Source of the DNA: Cytidiella melzeri | Taxonomy: Eukaryota > Basidiomycota > Agaricomycetes > Polyporales > Irpicaceae | Direction of reading: 5' to 3' | Assembly (NCBI GenBank): GCA_022592445.1 | Contig: JABYQR010000001.1 | Location: 517,060 to 581,059 of the forward strand | Length of the DNA stretch: 64,000 nucleotides | Shown: in pieces, positions 49,447 through 58,158 of the stretch | Layout of the letters: each line of letters starts with the position of its first letter | Position numbering within the stretch: position 1 is the stretch's first letter | Notes under the pieces: generated by a model | Told to the model about the DNA's origin: nothing | The model's database searches: none | Seen by the model: only the letters and a program-made list of their open reading frames with translations | Program-made: the position numbers and the translations under genes

Positions 49447-50692
49447 AAAACCGCATTAATTTCTGCTGCCATCTCATCCATTTGCTTTTTCTGGATGTCA
49501 AGCATGTCCTTGAGCGCAGCAATTTTAGCATCCTTGTCGTTGGACGCGTCTTGCTTGGCTGCAGTAGTAGTGGTCGACGAGGTCGACGAGGTTGCAGCGA
49601 CTTTTTGTCCCTTAGGGACGCCTTGGAGCCGTTTCAGGCAAACTGCCCCCCAGTGACCGGTACCACCGCAGTGGTTGCAGACCGGGTCGTCTGGGTGCTT
49701 TGAATCCCTCTTCTTGTGGCTCTCAGAACCACAAACCGAGCAGCGCTTGCTCATCTCCTTCTTCCATCTCTGGAAGATCTCTTGCTTGCCTAGCCCTGCG
49801 AAGAGCGCATCGAAGGAGGCAGAGAAACGGGAGGCGTCGATCTCCATAGCGTTGGGATCGCGGAAGCCTGCTGGTGGGACTTGCCGTGTCCCGACGAGCT
49901 GTCAACCATGACTTTGCCCGTGCTATTTCGCAGATCGGCGAGCTGAGCGTCAACTGCTTTACACTGATCCTTCAGTGCATCGTAGGTTGTAGCGCGGGTC
50001 TGGAAGTAAGAGACGCGCTGAAGGTACTCCGTACTCAAGCTCGACTTGAGACGGTCGAAAAGGTCCTGCTGGCTCCAGCCAGTGCGAGGGGCCCAGGTCT
50101 CGAACTCCGAGATGTGGGCGGTGAATGTCTTGTTACCCTGCTTCATGCCGGTAACCTTAGTCTTGGCCTCCATGACCGCGTCAATAGGCTCAAATTTTGC
50201 CTTGAAGGCCTCGATAAACGTGTCCCAGTCATTTCCAAATGCTGGTTTGCTATTGGCCAACTCCTCGATGTGAGGGCGAGCCCAGTCGGCAGCGTCGTCC
50301 TGCATAAACGACAAGGCGCTGGTGATGAGTTTGTGAGGATCGAAGATCCTCGCGCCATTATTGTCCACTCGGACCTGGCCTTGCGCGTCTTGCTGGAAGA
50401 ACACTTTTCCTTGATTTTGCGCCCATACTATGAACGCGTGGCGGAAGAGCCGGGCTTCCGACGAGGTTTTCCCCTTGAAGGAGACTGGTTTCTCGACGAT
50501 GCTTCTTTCCCGAGAAACATGGGTAGCAGCGGCAACCGCCGGTGCCTGTGCAGCTGCAAGTGCAGCCACCTGATTGGTAAGGTCTACCATCTTTTGTGTC
50601 AGGACGCCTAACATATTTAAGACGTCTTGCTGGCTCACGTTGGCAACTGGGGCAGCAGGAGCAGCAGGGGCGGCGGGCTGATTGGGATCCAT
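49443..50692 (-). pseudogene. Chromovirus B gag (capsid and zinc knuckle), one frame break
   Basis: ATG at 50690-50692 (MDPNQPAAP). An Ala/Pro-rich start, capsid-like helical region (PVSFKGKTSSEARLFRHAF, SALSFMQDDAADWARPHIEE, FEAFKAKFEPID) and, after a single-base frame break near 49865-49890, a CCHC-type knuckle region (CSVCGSESHKK, CNHCGGTGHWGAVC) and a helical tail ending EINAVF-TGA. This is the first AUG on the predicted transcript. The break is probably a mutation, because chromovirus A gag stays in one frame over the matching NAMEIDA region. Confidence 0.88.
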
Positions 50693-50767
50693 GAGGCGTA
50701 GTATTCGCTATCGAAGAAGTGTATATTTTTTTTCGCAAGACGTGGTGGGCAAAAACTTGTGGACTGT

Positions 50768-51569
50768 CTAGATCCACTCAAAGTAGCTATCACTATTGAC
50801 TACGTTAAGTTGTGCTAGAACTCTATCGTAGTTTTTACGAAGCTGCTTGAAAGAAACCTTCCCAATTGCTTTGCAACCCCAGTCTAGGAGCTGCCACTCG
50901 CGGTCTGCTGTGATGGGTGCAAGATCGTCGACTCGGTTAAGGAAACGATTGACCTTGTTGACGAGGTGGAGCAGGGCGCGACGGTGGTCGGGGTTGGCGC
51001 GGTTCAGGAGTTCTTCAAGCTCTGTGAGAGCTTGCAAGCGAGTGCGGACGGCGGTAAGTTTTGGCTTGAAGATGCCTACGAGATCGACCGGTGACAACTT
51101 CTTGAAGTCGATCAACACCGGCTTTGGTGCAGCGGGGGCGGGAGTTGGTGCAGGGAGCTTTGCTAGTCGCTCTGCAAAGGTGAGCTTGTGGGTCTGTTGC
51201 TCGGCTAAGGTGCGGTCACGCTCCTCAGCAGCTCGTTCTCCGTATGCTCGTGCGGAGGCGCGAAGTTGTCGGTTTTCCTCGTAAGAGGGGACGGTGAGGG
51301 TGATGCCTTTGACAGGCGGCTTCTTGGACACGTACTTCGCGACAGTGACCAGGTCCTTGTCAGACCAACGATGAGGTTGACCACTCTTGCACTTTTCAGC
51401 GAGAGCGTCGAGGAAAGATGGTGGAAGAGACCTCTTGAGCTGAGGCTCAGTGGCAGGGAGGTTCTTAGAAAAACGGGGGCGTGTGTCCTTAGGCACTAGA
51501 CAACGCGCAGGGGGTAGAAACGGACGACGTAAGTGTAGCTCAACGGTATGAGAAGACCGGAGACGTACT
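50768..51569 (-). CDS. Chromovirus B ORF1: conserved leader ORF with splice-created start codon
   Basis: An open frame of 242 codons lies between the 5' LTR and gag and contains no ATG. A predicted intron at 51496-51568 (minus strand GTACGT to TCTAG, 73 nt) joins the A at 51569 to TG at 51495-51494, making ATG directly before codons for PKDTRPRF. Protein features: basic, helical, with LTFAERLAKLP, LIDFKKLSPVDLVGIFKPK and a conserved C-terminus REWQLLDWGCKAIG...SFKQLRKNY. The stop is TAG at 50768-50770; gag ATG follows in the same frame 25 codons later. It shares these blocks with the chromovirus A ORF1 at modest identity, which implies selection on the protein. No domain is recognised; function unknown. 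Confidence 0.75.
51496..51568 (-). other. Predicted leader intron of chromovirus B that creates the ORF1 start
   Basis: Donor GTACGT after ...TTTGACGA, acceptor GTCTAG before TGCCTAAGG. Joining gives an AUG with A at -3. Branch-site candidates of CTTAC or CATAC type lie inside. Not verified by RNA data. Confidence 0.65.
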
Positions 51570-51630
51570 CGTCAAACAGGAATAAACTTTTTAAAACGGT
51601 GGGAATGGGGGACCCAGGGTTTTCACAACA

Positions 51631-51640
51631 ATCTCGACCT
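51631..51640 (-). promoter_or_regulatory. Self-priming PBS of chromovirus B
   Basis: Minus strand AGGTCGAGAT, two bases after the 5' LTR. It is the exact complement of ATCTCGACCT at 51779-51788, which sits about 35 nt after a TATATATA box (51816-51823) and is therefore the likely 5' end of the RNA. This matches Tf1/sushi-type self-priming; no TGG-type tRNA primer site is present. Confidence 0.75.
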
Positions 51641-51642
51641 AA

Positions 51643-52330
51643 TGTCACGGAGACGGAGCTCAACGTAACGACTAGGGACACGGAGTGGAAGACGACGACG
51701 AGGTGGTGGCAGGCGTATAGCACAATGCTCTCACTAGCTATAAACCTTATACAGATATCTAGCCCAGTAAAGACCAAGAGGTCGAGATGGGGGGCTAGGA
51801 GCGTACATGCAGCAGTATATATAGACTTCAGGGACCTGCGCACAGACCATGTTGAGGGCAGGCTTTGCAAGAAGCCGTGTGAACGAAGAACAAAAGAACT
51901 ACCTAAAGGAGAACAATAGCTATTGTCTAGACCTTGCCAAGAACTCTACCCGTGAGAGAATCTATCTAAAAGGAGACCAACTATTGTATTCCATTCCCAC
52001 ACCTGTGAGAACATCCTTCCATAAAGAGAACAATAAGGAAAGAACAAAAGGAGTCCATGTGGACGTCATTTATGACATCAAACCCTAGCTATGGGCTGAA
52101 CCATGTGTCTGTAGCCATGTGGTCTTACTTAAGCTAAGTCACATGCCAGTGTGACGTAGTAGCAAGTAATGTGACCGTGTGGAGTGTCTAAGCCACGTGA
52201 TACGGGCGCTTATAGACGTGCAAAGGAGTTTATGCATGAAAGGTTGCAACTGAGCTGCAGCCCGGAGTTTTACAGATAAAAACAAGAGGTAAATTGCGAA
52301 AATTAAGGGCTAGTCAGGCCATCCATGACA
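51643..52330 (-). repeat. Chromovirus B 5' LTR
   Basis: 688 bp, drives minus-strand transcription. TATATATA at 51816-51823 and predicted start at 51788. Lacks the LTR intron found in the solo LTR at 52916. Confidence 0.95.
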
Positions 52331-52335
52331 GTACG

Positions 52336-52687
52336 TACTCGGTGCCGATTGACAAAGTCTTGACTCAGGAATAAAGCAGTGGCTCCTGAGTCAATCATGG
52401 CTTTGATGCCTTGTTCTCTAAACACTCCCTTGAGCGTGATAGGAACTCGGAAGTGCATGCTAAGCGGGTCTATTTCTGGTACTATGCACGACGACAAGGT
52501 TTCAAAGTAGTTATACATGTTGTTAAATAAAACTGAAGGTTGCGAATCGGGCTGCTGTGCGGGGCGGGTATTTACTACAGGGGAGTTAAAAACTGTGTCC
52601 GTGGGGGAATCATCATTGTCCTCCACTTCTTCTACGTAGGTCTTTCTAAAGGGACTCGAGGGTGCGGTTTCACCTGGAGTCCTTTCT
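52336..52687 (-). pseudogene. Chromovirus A pol start: linker and protease N-half
   Basis: Open frame that overlaps the end of gag in the -1 frame (KGFLERTPGE), then a linker and the protease active site MIDSGATALFLSQDFVNRH. The coding sense stops at the chromovirus B duplication (52331-52335) and resumes at 45608. No ATG of its own is needed if made by frameshift. Confidence 0.88.
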
Positions 52688-54709
52688 AAAAATCCCTTTG
52701 ATTTCCCAGCTGCTTGACTTGGTCCGTGAGCGATGACATCTGCTTCATGATGGCATCGTAGTCAAACGGAGTTGAAGACAAAGAGCTGGCAACGGTTGCG
52801 GCGGGCGGGGTAGATAATGGCCTCGCGGACGAGGACGACGAGGGGGCCGGAGTAGATGGGTCAAACAATGTACTAGCAGCCACCTTTTGTTGCCTAGGTG
52901 GGTATCCAAGGAACCTGTCATGGATGGCCTGACTAGCCCTTAATTTTTGCAATTTACCTCTTGTTTTTATCTGTAAAACTCCAGGCTGCAGCTCAGTTGC
53001 AACCTTCTCTGCACAAACTCCTTTTGCACGTCTATTAAGCGCCCGTATAACGTGGCTTAGACGCTCCACACGGTCACATTACTTGCTACTACGTCACACT
53101 GGCATGTGACTTAGCTTAAGTAAGACCACATGGCTACAGACACATGGTTCAGCCCATAGCTAGGGTTTGACGTCATAGATACTGTCCACATGGGCTCCTT
53201 ATTGTTTTTTCCTTATTGTTCTCTTTATGGAAGGATGTTCTCACAGGTGTGGGAATGGAATACAATAGTTGGTCTCCTTTTAGATAGATTCTCTCACGGG
53301 TAGAGTTCTTGGCAAGGGCTAGACAATAGCTATTGTTCTCCTTTAGGTAGTTCTTTTGTTCTTCGTTCCCATGGCTTCTTGCAAAGCCTGCCCTCAACAT
53401 GGTCTGTGCGCAGGTCCCTGAAGTCTATATAAGCAGCTACATGTACGCTCCTAGCCCCCATCTCGACCTCTTGGTCTTTACTGGGCTAGGTAAGCAACAC
53501 TCCTCTTGTACTACATAGCGAGTAGTATCAATACTAACTTGGTCTTTACTGGGCTAGCAACTTGAACAAAGTCTGATAGCTGGTGAAAGCATTGTGCTCT
53601 ACGCCTGCCACCACCTCCTCGTCGTTTTCCACTTTGTGTCCCTGTTTGTCACGTCGAGCCCCGTCTCCGTGTCAGAACCGGCTTTGGCACACTTGTGTCT
53701 GATGGTTGCCTCCACAATGTCCGCACAGTTCACGATCGTGTTTTCCATCCTTCTTTTGGTGATCCTTGGATCCGCATCCGTAGCATCTACCGTTCATGGC
53801 CTTCATGAAGTCGGCGCGTGTTTTTCCGTTGGGCCCCACTTTTGTAGCATCGATTTCCATTGCATTGGAGTCACGAGGTGCTTGGACGAAGGGAGCCGGG
53901 GACGAGGTGGAGACCGGTGTGGTTTTGAACAGATTGGGGACCGTTCGACCTTGTTCACGAGCTTTCTCTTGAGCTCGTACACGAAGACGATTGTCAATGT
54001 CGGTAGCAACGTTGATTAGATCTACGAGAGTGACGTGTGGCCTTGCAGTATTAACCAGTTCATCCTTGATGGTAGTACTCAGGTGTTCGTAGTACCGATC
54101 ACGAAGGTCTTGTGTCGAGTAACCGGTCCTGTCCATAATCTCCCTGAACCGAGCTGTGTACTCCGGAACCGTTTTCTTGCCTTGCCATAGCTCCCTGAGC
54201 TTGGCTTTGGCATCTACCATTTCATCGACCGGTTCAAATCGTGCTTTAAACGCGGTTCTGAAGTTGTCCCAGTCACCGTTGAAAGCTGCCTGATGACTAG
54301 CAATCAGGTCCATGTGGGGCGTAGCCCAAACTGCTGCATCTTCTGTCATGAATGACAGGGCTGACGAAATCCAGAGGTGGTCCAACCGGGTCTGACCACC
54401 TTGGGCATTATACGGAGACAGCTTCTCGTTGAACTGCGCGTACATTGAGAAAGCAGCTAAAAAGCGACGCGCGTCACTACTAGCATTGCCCTTGAAGCTG
54501 GCGGGTTTTTGTACAACCCTTTCCCGTGACCTATTGTTTACCGGTTGTTGCTGGTTCTGAACCAGTGCTGTGATAGCCTGTGTCAGCTGTTGCTGACCCA
54601 GGAGTAGTGCGTGCAGAAGCTGTTCTGCTGTGGGGGGCGGGGACGGCTCTTGTGTGGGGGCGGGAGGTGCTGCCCTGGAAGCATGCTGAGAGACATTGGT
54701 GGAATCCAT
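52686..54709 (-). pseudogene. Chromovirus A gag (copy 1), interrupted by a solo LTR
   Basis: First in-frame ATG at 54707-54709 (MDSTNVSQHAS). Capsid-like region (KPASFKGNASSDARRFLAAF, ALSFMTEDAAVWATPHMDLI, FRTAFKARFEPVDEM), NAMEIDATKVG and a cysteine-rich knuckle (CYGCGSKDHQKK, CGHCGGNHQTQVC). At CQSRF the frame is cut by the solo LTR (52916-53674) and then continues LGYPPRQQKVAAS to QLGNQRDF-TAG at 52686-52688. Upstream of the ATG the same frame is open for 100 further codons back to the ORF1 stop. Confidence 0.9.
52916..53674 (+). repeat. Solo LTR of chromovirus B family, intron-containing, in gag of chromovirus A
   Basis: TGTCATGGATGG to CCGTGTCA, flanked by perfect duplications GAACC (52911-52915, 53675-53679). 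Opposite in orientation to chromovirus B. 759 bp, longer than the B LTRs mainly because of a 68-nt intron-like insert (53490-53557: GTAAGC, branch site TACTAAC, end CTAG) bounded by 20-bp direct repeats at 53470-53489 and 53538-53557. Confidence 0.92.
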
Positions 54710-55024
54710 CTGGTATTGTTCCTGGGTGAAGGTTCGATCGAAGTCTTCTTCAGGTTCAGGTAGTGGTGGGAGAGATTCAAGAATGCGATCTTCCTGCCAG
54801 TGATGGATGGGTCGATACTGATTTGCGTAACGACCAGGGTATTCTACTCTGTTGTACCGGTTGGGACACGGTTGTACTTCGCAAATCTGATGTCCTTCGT
54901 CTGAATCGTAGCTTTTGTCTCTGACAGTCTGGTTGTTGAAGGCGTGGGGGTAGTTTTCGCAGGGAAGATGATCTCTGGACCAAATGCTACTATTGGGACT
55001 TTGGGAAGCCACACTGTATTCTAT

Positions 55025-55852
55025 TTAGAACGAGATGAAATACTCGTCCGCCCAAACTTTATCTAACCCTTTGAACACCTGCTTGTAGTTCCTCCTTAGA
55101 CCCGTGAAACTGATTCCTCCAATTGCCTTTAATCCCCAATCCAGCAGTTGCCATTCACGATGAGTGATGACAGGGGCCCGGGTTGGTAATTGCTCTAGAA
55201 GCTTCTCTAGCTTCTGTTTCTCCTGCTCAAACTGTCGCTTTGTATCTTTGTGGAGCTGGTGGTACTTTTCAATGGTAGGGAGTATCGACAGACGTTGGAG
55301 TGTGGCAGTGAGCTTGGGAGTGAAGATACCTCGGAGGTCTTCAACAGTGTGCTTGCGGAAGTCGATGAGAGTCGGCTTTGCTGCTATGAGGGCTGCGCTA
55401 GGGTTGGTAGCGGGCCGGACTGGGAAGCGTTCTGCTAACGAAGGCTTCTTAGGGAGATTTGCTAATGCCTCAGCTCGTTCGCGTGCGGTGCGGGCGGCGA
55501 ACTCTTTGGACTCTGCGCGGAGTTTCTCAAACTCCTCTGCTGTTGGGAATCTGTGTGTGAGGGAGGGGCCCTTGGGTTTGCGACGACCGACGTATGAAGC
55601 AATAGCCTTAAGTTCCTTCTCCGTGTACTTGTGACTCTTGCCACGTGCGTGCTCTGCGTCAAGTTGATCAAACACAGCCTTAGGTAAGGCGCGATGGATC
55701 TGGACTTCTTGACGTGCTTGGTTCAGATCCTTGTGCAAAGGATCTGGACGAGCGGTGAAACGGGAGTGGGATTCTTTCGGCACTAAGAATCAACCACGGA
55801 AAGTGAACGAGTTAGCGATCAAGCACGTCAAGACGGACAGCGATGGCTTACT
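55025..55852 (-). CDS. Chromovirus A ORF1 (copy 1): leader ORF with splice-created start
   Basis: 252 codons with no in-frame ATG. A predicted intron at 55783-55851 (minus strand GTAAGC to TCTTAG, 69 nt, branch site GCTAAC) joins A (55852) to TG (55782-55781), giving ATG before PKESHSRF. Features: Lys/Arg/Glu-rich helices (EFAARTARERAEAL), PSLAERFPV, LIDFRKHTVEDLRGIFTPKLTATLQRL, and the C-terminal block HREWQLLDWGLKAIGGISFTGLRRNY. Stop TAA at 55025-55027. Intact here although pol of the same copy carries three stops. Unknown function; no membrane segment or signal peptide seen. Confidence 0.75.
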
Positions 55853-55943
55853 CTCAAACGTAGGGGGGAATAAACTTTTTAAAACTGGGGGGATAGGAAG
55901 ACTTGATCCAAGCTAAGGGCAGTCGTGCCGGTAGCTGTGTGGT

Positions 55944-55953
55944 ATCTTGACCT
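55944..55953 (-). promoter_or_regulatory. Self-priming PBS of chromovirus A (copy 1)
   Basis: Minus strand AGGTCAAGAT, complementary to ATCTTGACCT (minus strand of 56180-56189), which lies about 30 nt after a TTTATATA box near 56216-56223. Confidence 0.72.
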
Positions 55954-55955
55954 AA

Positions 55956-56675
55956 TGTCGCGGAGCGACTGCTGCTATGCTGATAAACCCTAAACAAGGG
56001 TGAAGAGGAGAGGAAGTGGGAGTGGAAGTAGATCTCCAACGACAACAACGAGGTCAAAGTCGATGATAAGCAGGCAAGCAGGCACAGAGGCCGGATACTG
56101 GCAGTGCAAATGACGAAGTTAATATTATGCTTATACTAGGTTACATGGAGTAACTCACCTGGCAGTGCAAATGACGAAGAGGTCAAGATGCAGAACCAGG
56201 GAGGGTAAGGGGTACTATATAAACTGGGTCTGGGTGGTCTGTGCACCAGTTCCCACACTAGGGACTGGAGTACCTGTGGGACTGGAGTAACAATAGAACA
56301 ATAAAGAACCAGGGTAACTGTCAAGGACCTGAGTAACTGTCAAGGACCTGAGTAACTGTCAAGGACCAGGGTACGTAGAACAATAATAGGATAAGAACAA
56401 TAGAACAATAAGACCTGGGGGAATCCCTGGGGAATCCCCATCAATGGAAGAGGAACAATAGAACAATAGCCTAGGTTGATCTGGAACCGCTCCAGACTGA
56501 GTCTAGGGTTTGGGTCTGGACTATTGATAAATAAGGCAGGATGTCACGTGACCCGGGTTAGGGTTAGGTCCGGTAACACTCCTAGCCGGAAAATAAGCAC
56601 TCTAGATAGGCGCCCAAGGCTGTAAACTTGTGACATTGTTGGAAAAATCCGGTCTCTGTTGGACTATCCATGTCA
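55956..56675 (-). repeat. Chromovirus A 5' LTR (copy 1)
   Basis: 720 bp, partner of 41406-42125, with TSD CACTG at 56676-56680. Carries promoter, start decamer and LTR intron. Confidence 0.93.
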
Positions 56676-57382
56676 CACTGCCAATCTCCTTTCTCAGCTC
56701 CAAGCCAATAACACATGAACATCCGTTCAACTGGCTGGTCCCCCCTGTCTTTTTGCTCCCAAGAATTCTCCCGCCTTTGGTGTTTTATATGTTGATATTA
56801 TTGACGACACAAAGCGCACCACACTCAGACGCCTGCTCTCGGTGCCAGTCTTCATTGGAACAGGCTTTCAGAAGCCAGCTGGAGTCTCTAATGTGCACCC
56901 ACTGGTGCCTCGCTGCACTATCTGTCAACGGTGGGGCCATTCCGCTGGCCTTTGTCGTTTGTCCATCCCTCGCTGTGCCAGGTGTGCAGGTTCACACGAT
57001 GAGTGCTCTCATTCGGATACACTGCACGGTACTACCGAGCAGTGTTTCAACTGTACATCAGCACACCGCGCTGACTCTGTTTCATGCCCTTTCTATCATC
57101 ACCGTCGTGACTCCAGCTGGATTCGCGACCACCAACCCCATAATCCTAAAGCTGCGTCTGACACCTACACCAATAGGCGCAAGGTCAAAGGCAAGGCCAA
57201 AGGTACTTAGTTCCTTGTTCTCTGCAACACTATCCTGTCAGTACTGCTAAAGTACATCTACTCTTAGAGTCTCCGTAGCCACACCAACTAGGTGTCACCC
57301 ATCTTTACGCACTTGTATAAGTTGTACGCGCTCTGGTCTTATGCCGCGCTGAATGTATAGTTGAATTAAAAAAAAAAAAAAA

Positions 57383-57394
57383 ACGTGTGCGACG
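57383..57394. repeat. Target-site duplication of the LINE-like retroposon, right copy
   Basis: ACGTGTGCGACG immediately after the poly(A) run; matches 41035-41046. Confidence 0.85.
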
Positions 57395-57765
57395 ATCAAG
57401 CTGTAACTGGTTTATATGAAGTTATTTTTGGGTTTTTTATGACGTTATTTTATGAAGTTATGTTTTGGTTTTTATCGAGGATTTGCGCCGCACAAGAAAT
57501 TGATGTGTGAAATCACGGATTTCCGTGTCCCTAGTTTTCAAAATTTGCTCATAGCCAGGATTCCAGCTGGTTCGTACAATTGAACCCATTGGTCTCAACT
57601 CTGACAAACAGTGTAGCCACAAATTGTGGTCGCATTGTGGCTGCATTGTGCTTGGTTGTGGTGGTCGCCATCAAACGACCCACATTTGTCTCAGATCCCA
57701 ATCGGCAGAAAGAGCGGGAATTTGTGCTTTCTCGTTGCGCCGCCTTGCCGCCTCAGGATGGCTCA
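57395..57765. other. Spacer between retroposon and copia LTR
   Basis: AT-rich at first (runs of TTTTGG and TTATGAAG), then GC-balanced. No gene recognised. Confidence 0.45.
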
Positions 57766-58151
57766 TGTTATTTAGTGATTTGAGCTAGTAGAGAGCGCAC
57801 ACGAGAGTAGATAGCGAGTAAAGAGATAATTTTCATTGTCTACAGTACATGCTATTTATACCAATGACCATATAATAAGGAAAACACGGATTTAGAGAAA
57901 GTATGAATGAACAGAGGCGAGAGCGGATACAAGAGGATACAAGCGGTAGAAGCACATGTAGATGTTGGGAATGAATATAATGTGGAAGACGTCGGAGACG
58001 GAATACTATAATACAGTAGAGCGGGAAATGAAAGGTATGGAACTGATACATACAGAGACGGAGACTGGAAGATGGAAGGTGCGGAAACAAAGACGGACTG
58101 GTCGGAGATCGTCGAAGGGCGCATCACGTCAGAGCGTCGGGAATTACAACA
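57766..58151 (-). repeat. Copia 3' LTR
   Basis: 386 bp with TGTTG...TAACA ends in the minus direction, right after the polypurine tract. Contains GTATAAATAG near 57850-57860. The 5' partner is not in the window. Confidence 0.75.
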
Positions 58152-58158
58152 CTCCCCC

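Larger units (their letters stand above)
45609..52330 (-). mobile_element. Chromovirus B (Ty3/Gypsy), nested in chromovirus A
   Basis: 6722 bp with two 688-bp LTRs and a perfect duplication GTACG (45604-45608, 52331-52335) inside the protease codons of chromovirus A. Minus-direction order: 5' LTR, PBS, ORF1, gag, protease, reverse transcriptase, truncated RNase H fused to a truncated integrase, chromodomain, polypurine tract, 3' LTR. Gag has a frame break near 49870 and about 1 kb of pol is missing, so it could not move on its own. The LTRs differ by only two bases seen, so insertion is recent. Confidence 0.95.
41406..56675 (-). mobile_element. Chromovirus A, copy 1 (Ty3/Gypsy), host of two later insertions
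   Basis: Bounded by two 720-bp LTRs and a perfect 5-bp duplication CACTG (41401-41405 and 56676-56680). Order in the minus direction: 5' LTR, self-priming PBS, ORF1, gag, then protease, reverse transcriptase, RNase H, integrase and chromodomain, polypurine tract, 3' LTR. Chromovirus B (45609-52330) sits in the protease codons and a B-type solo LTR (52916-53674) sits near the gag end. Without them the element is about 7.8 kb. Pol carries three in-frame TGA codons, so this copy is defective. Confidence 0.93.
41047..57382 (+). pseudogene. 5'-truncated LINE-ORF1-like retroposon with poly(A), split by chromovirus A
   Basis: Two pieces, 41047-41405 and 56681-57382, rejoin when chromovirus A and one copy of its duplication are removed. 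The frame then continues across the joint with one in-frame TGA soon after. The encoded text resembles the gag-like first ORF of fungal LINE elements: FGVLYVDIIDDTKRTTLRRLL followed by three CCHC-type zinc knuckles (CTICQRWGHSAGLC, CARCAGSHDECSH, CFNCTSAHRADSVSCPF at about 56910-57090), ending at a TAG near 57208. A short 3' UTR leads to about 15 A (57368-57382). The 12-bp duplications and poly(A) show target-primed retrotransposition. There is no reverse transcriptase, so it is an ORF1-only copy. Confidence 0.8.

Noticed and set aside
49860..49895. Programmed frameshift inside chromovirus B gag
   Set aside because: Chromovirus A gag reads through the matching region in one frame, so a plain indel is more likely.
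49874..50611. 245-codon plus-strand ORF
   Set aside because: Antisense of chromovirus B gag; no matching content in chromovirus A.
50768..50777. Obligate stop-codon readthrough from ORF1 into gag in chromovirus B
   Set aside because: Although gag is in phase, two in-frame TAG codons separate them and gag has its own ATG.
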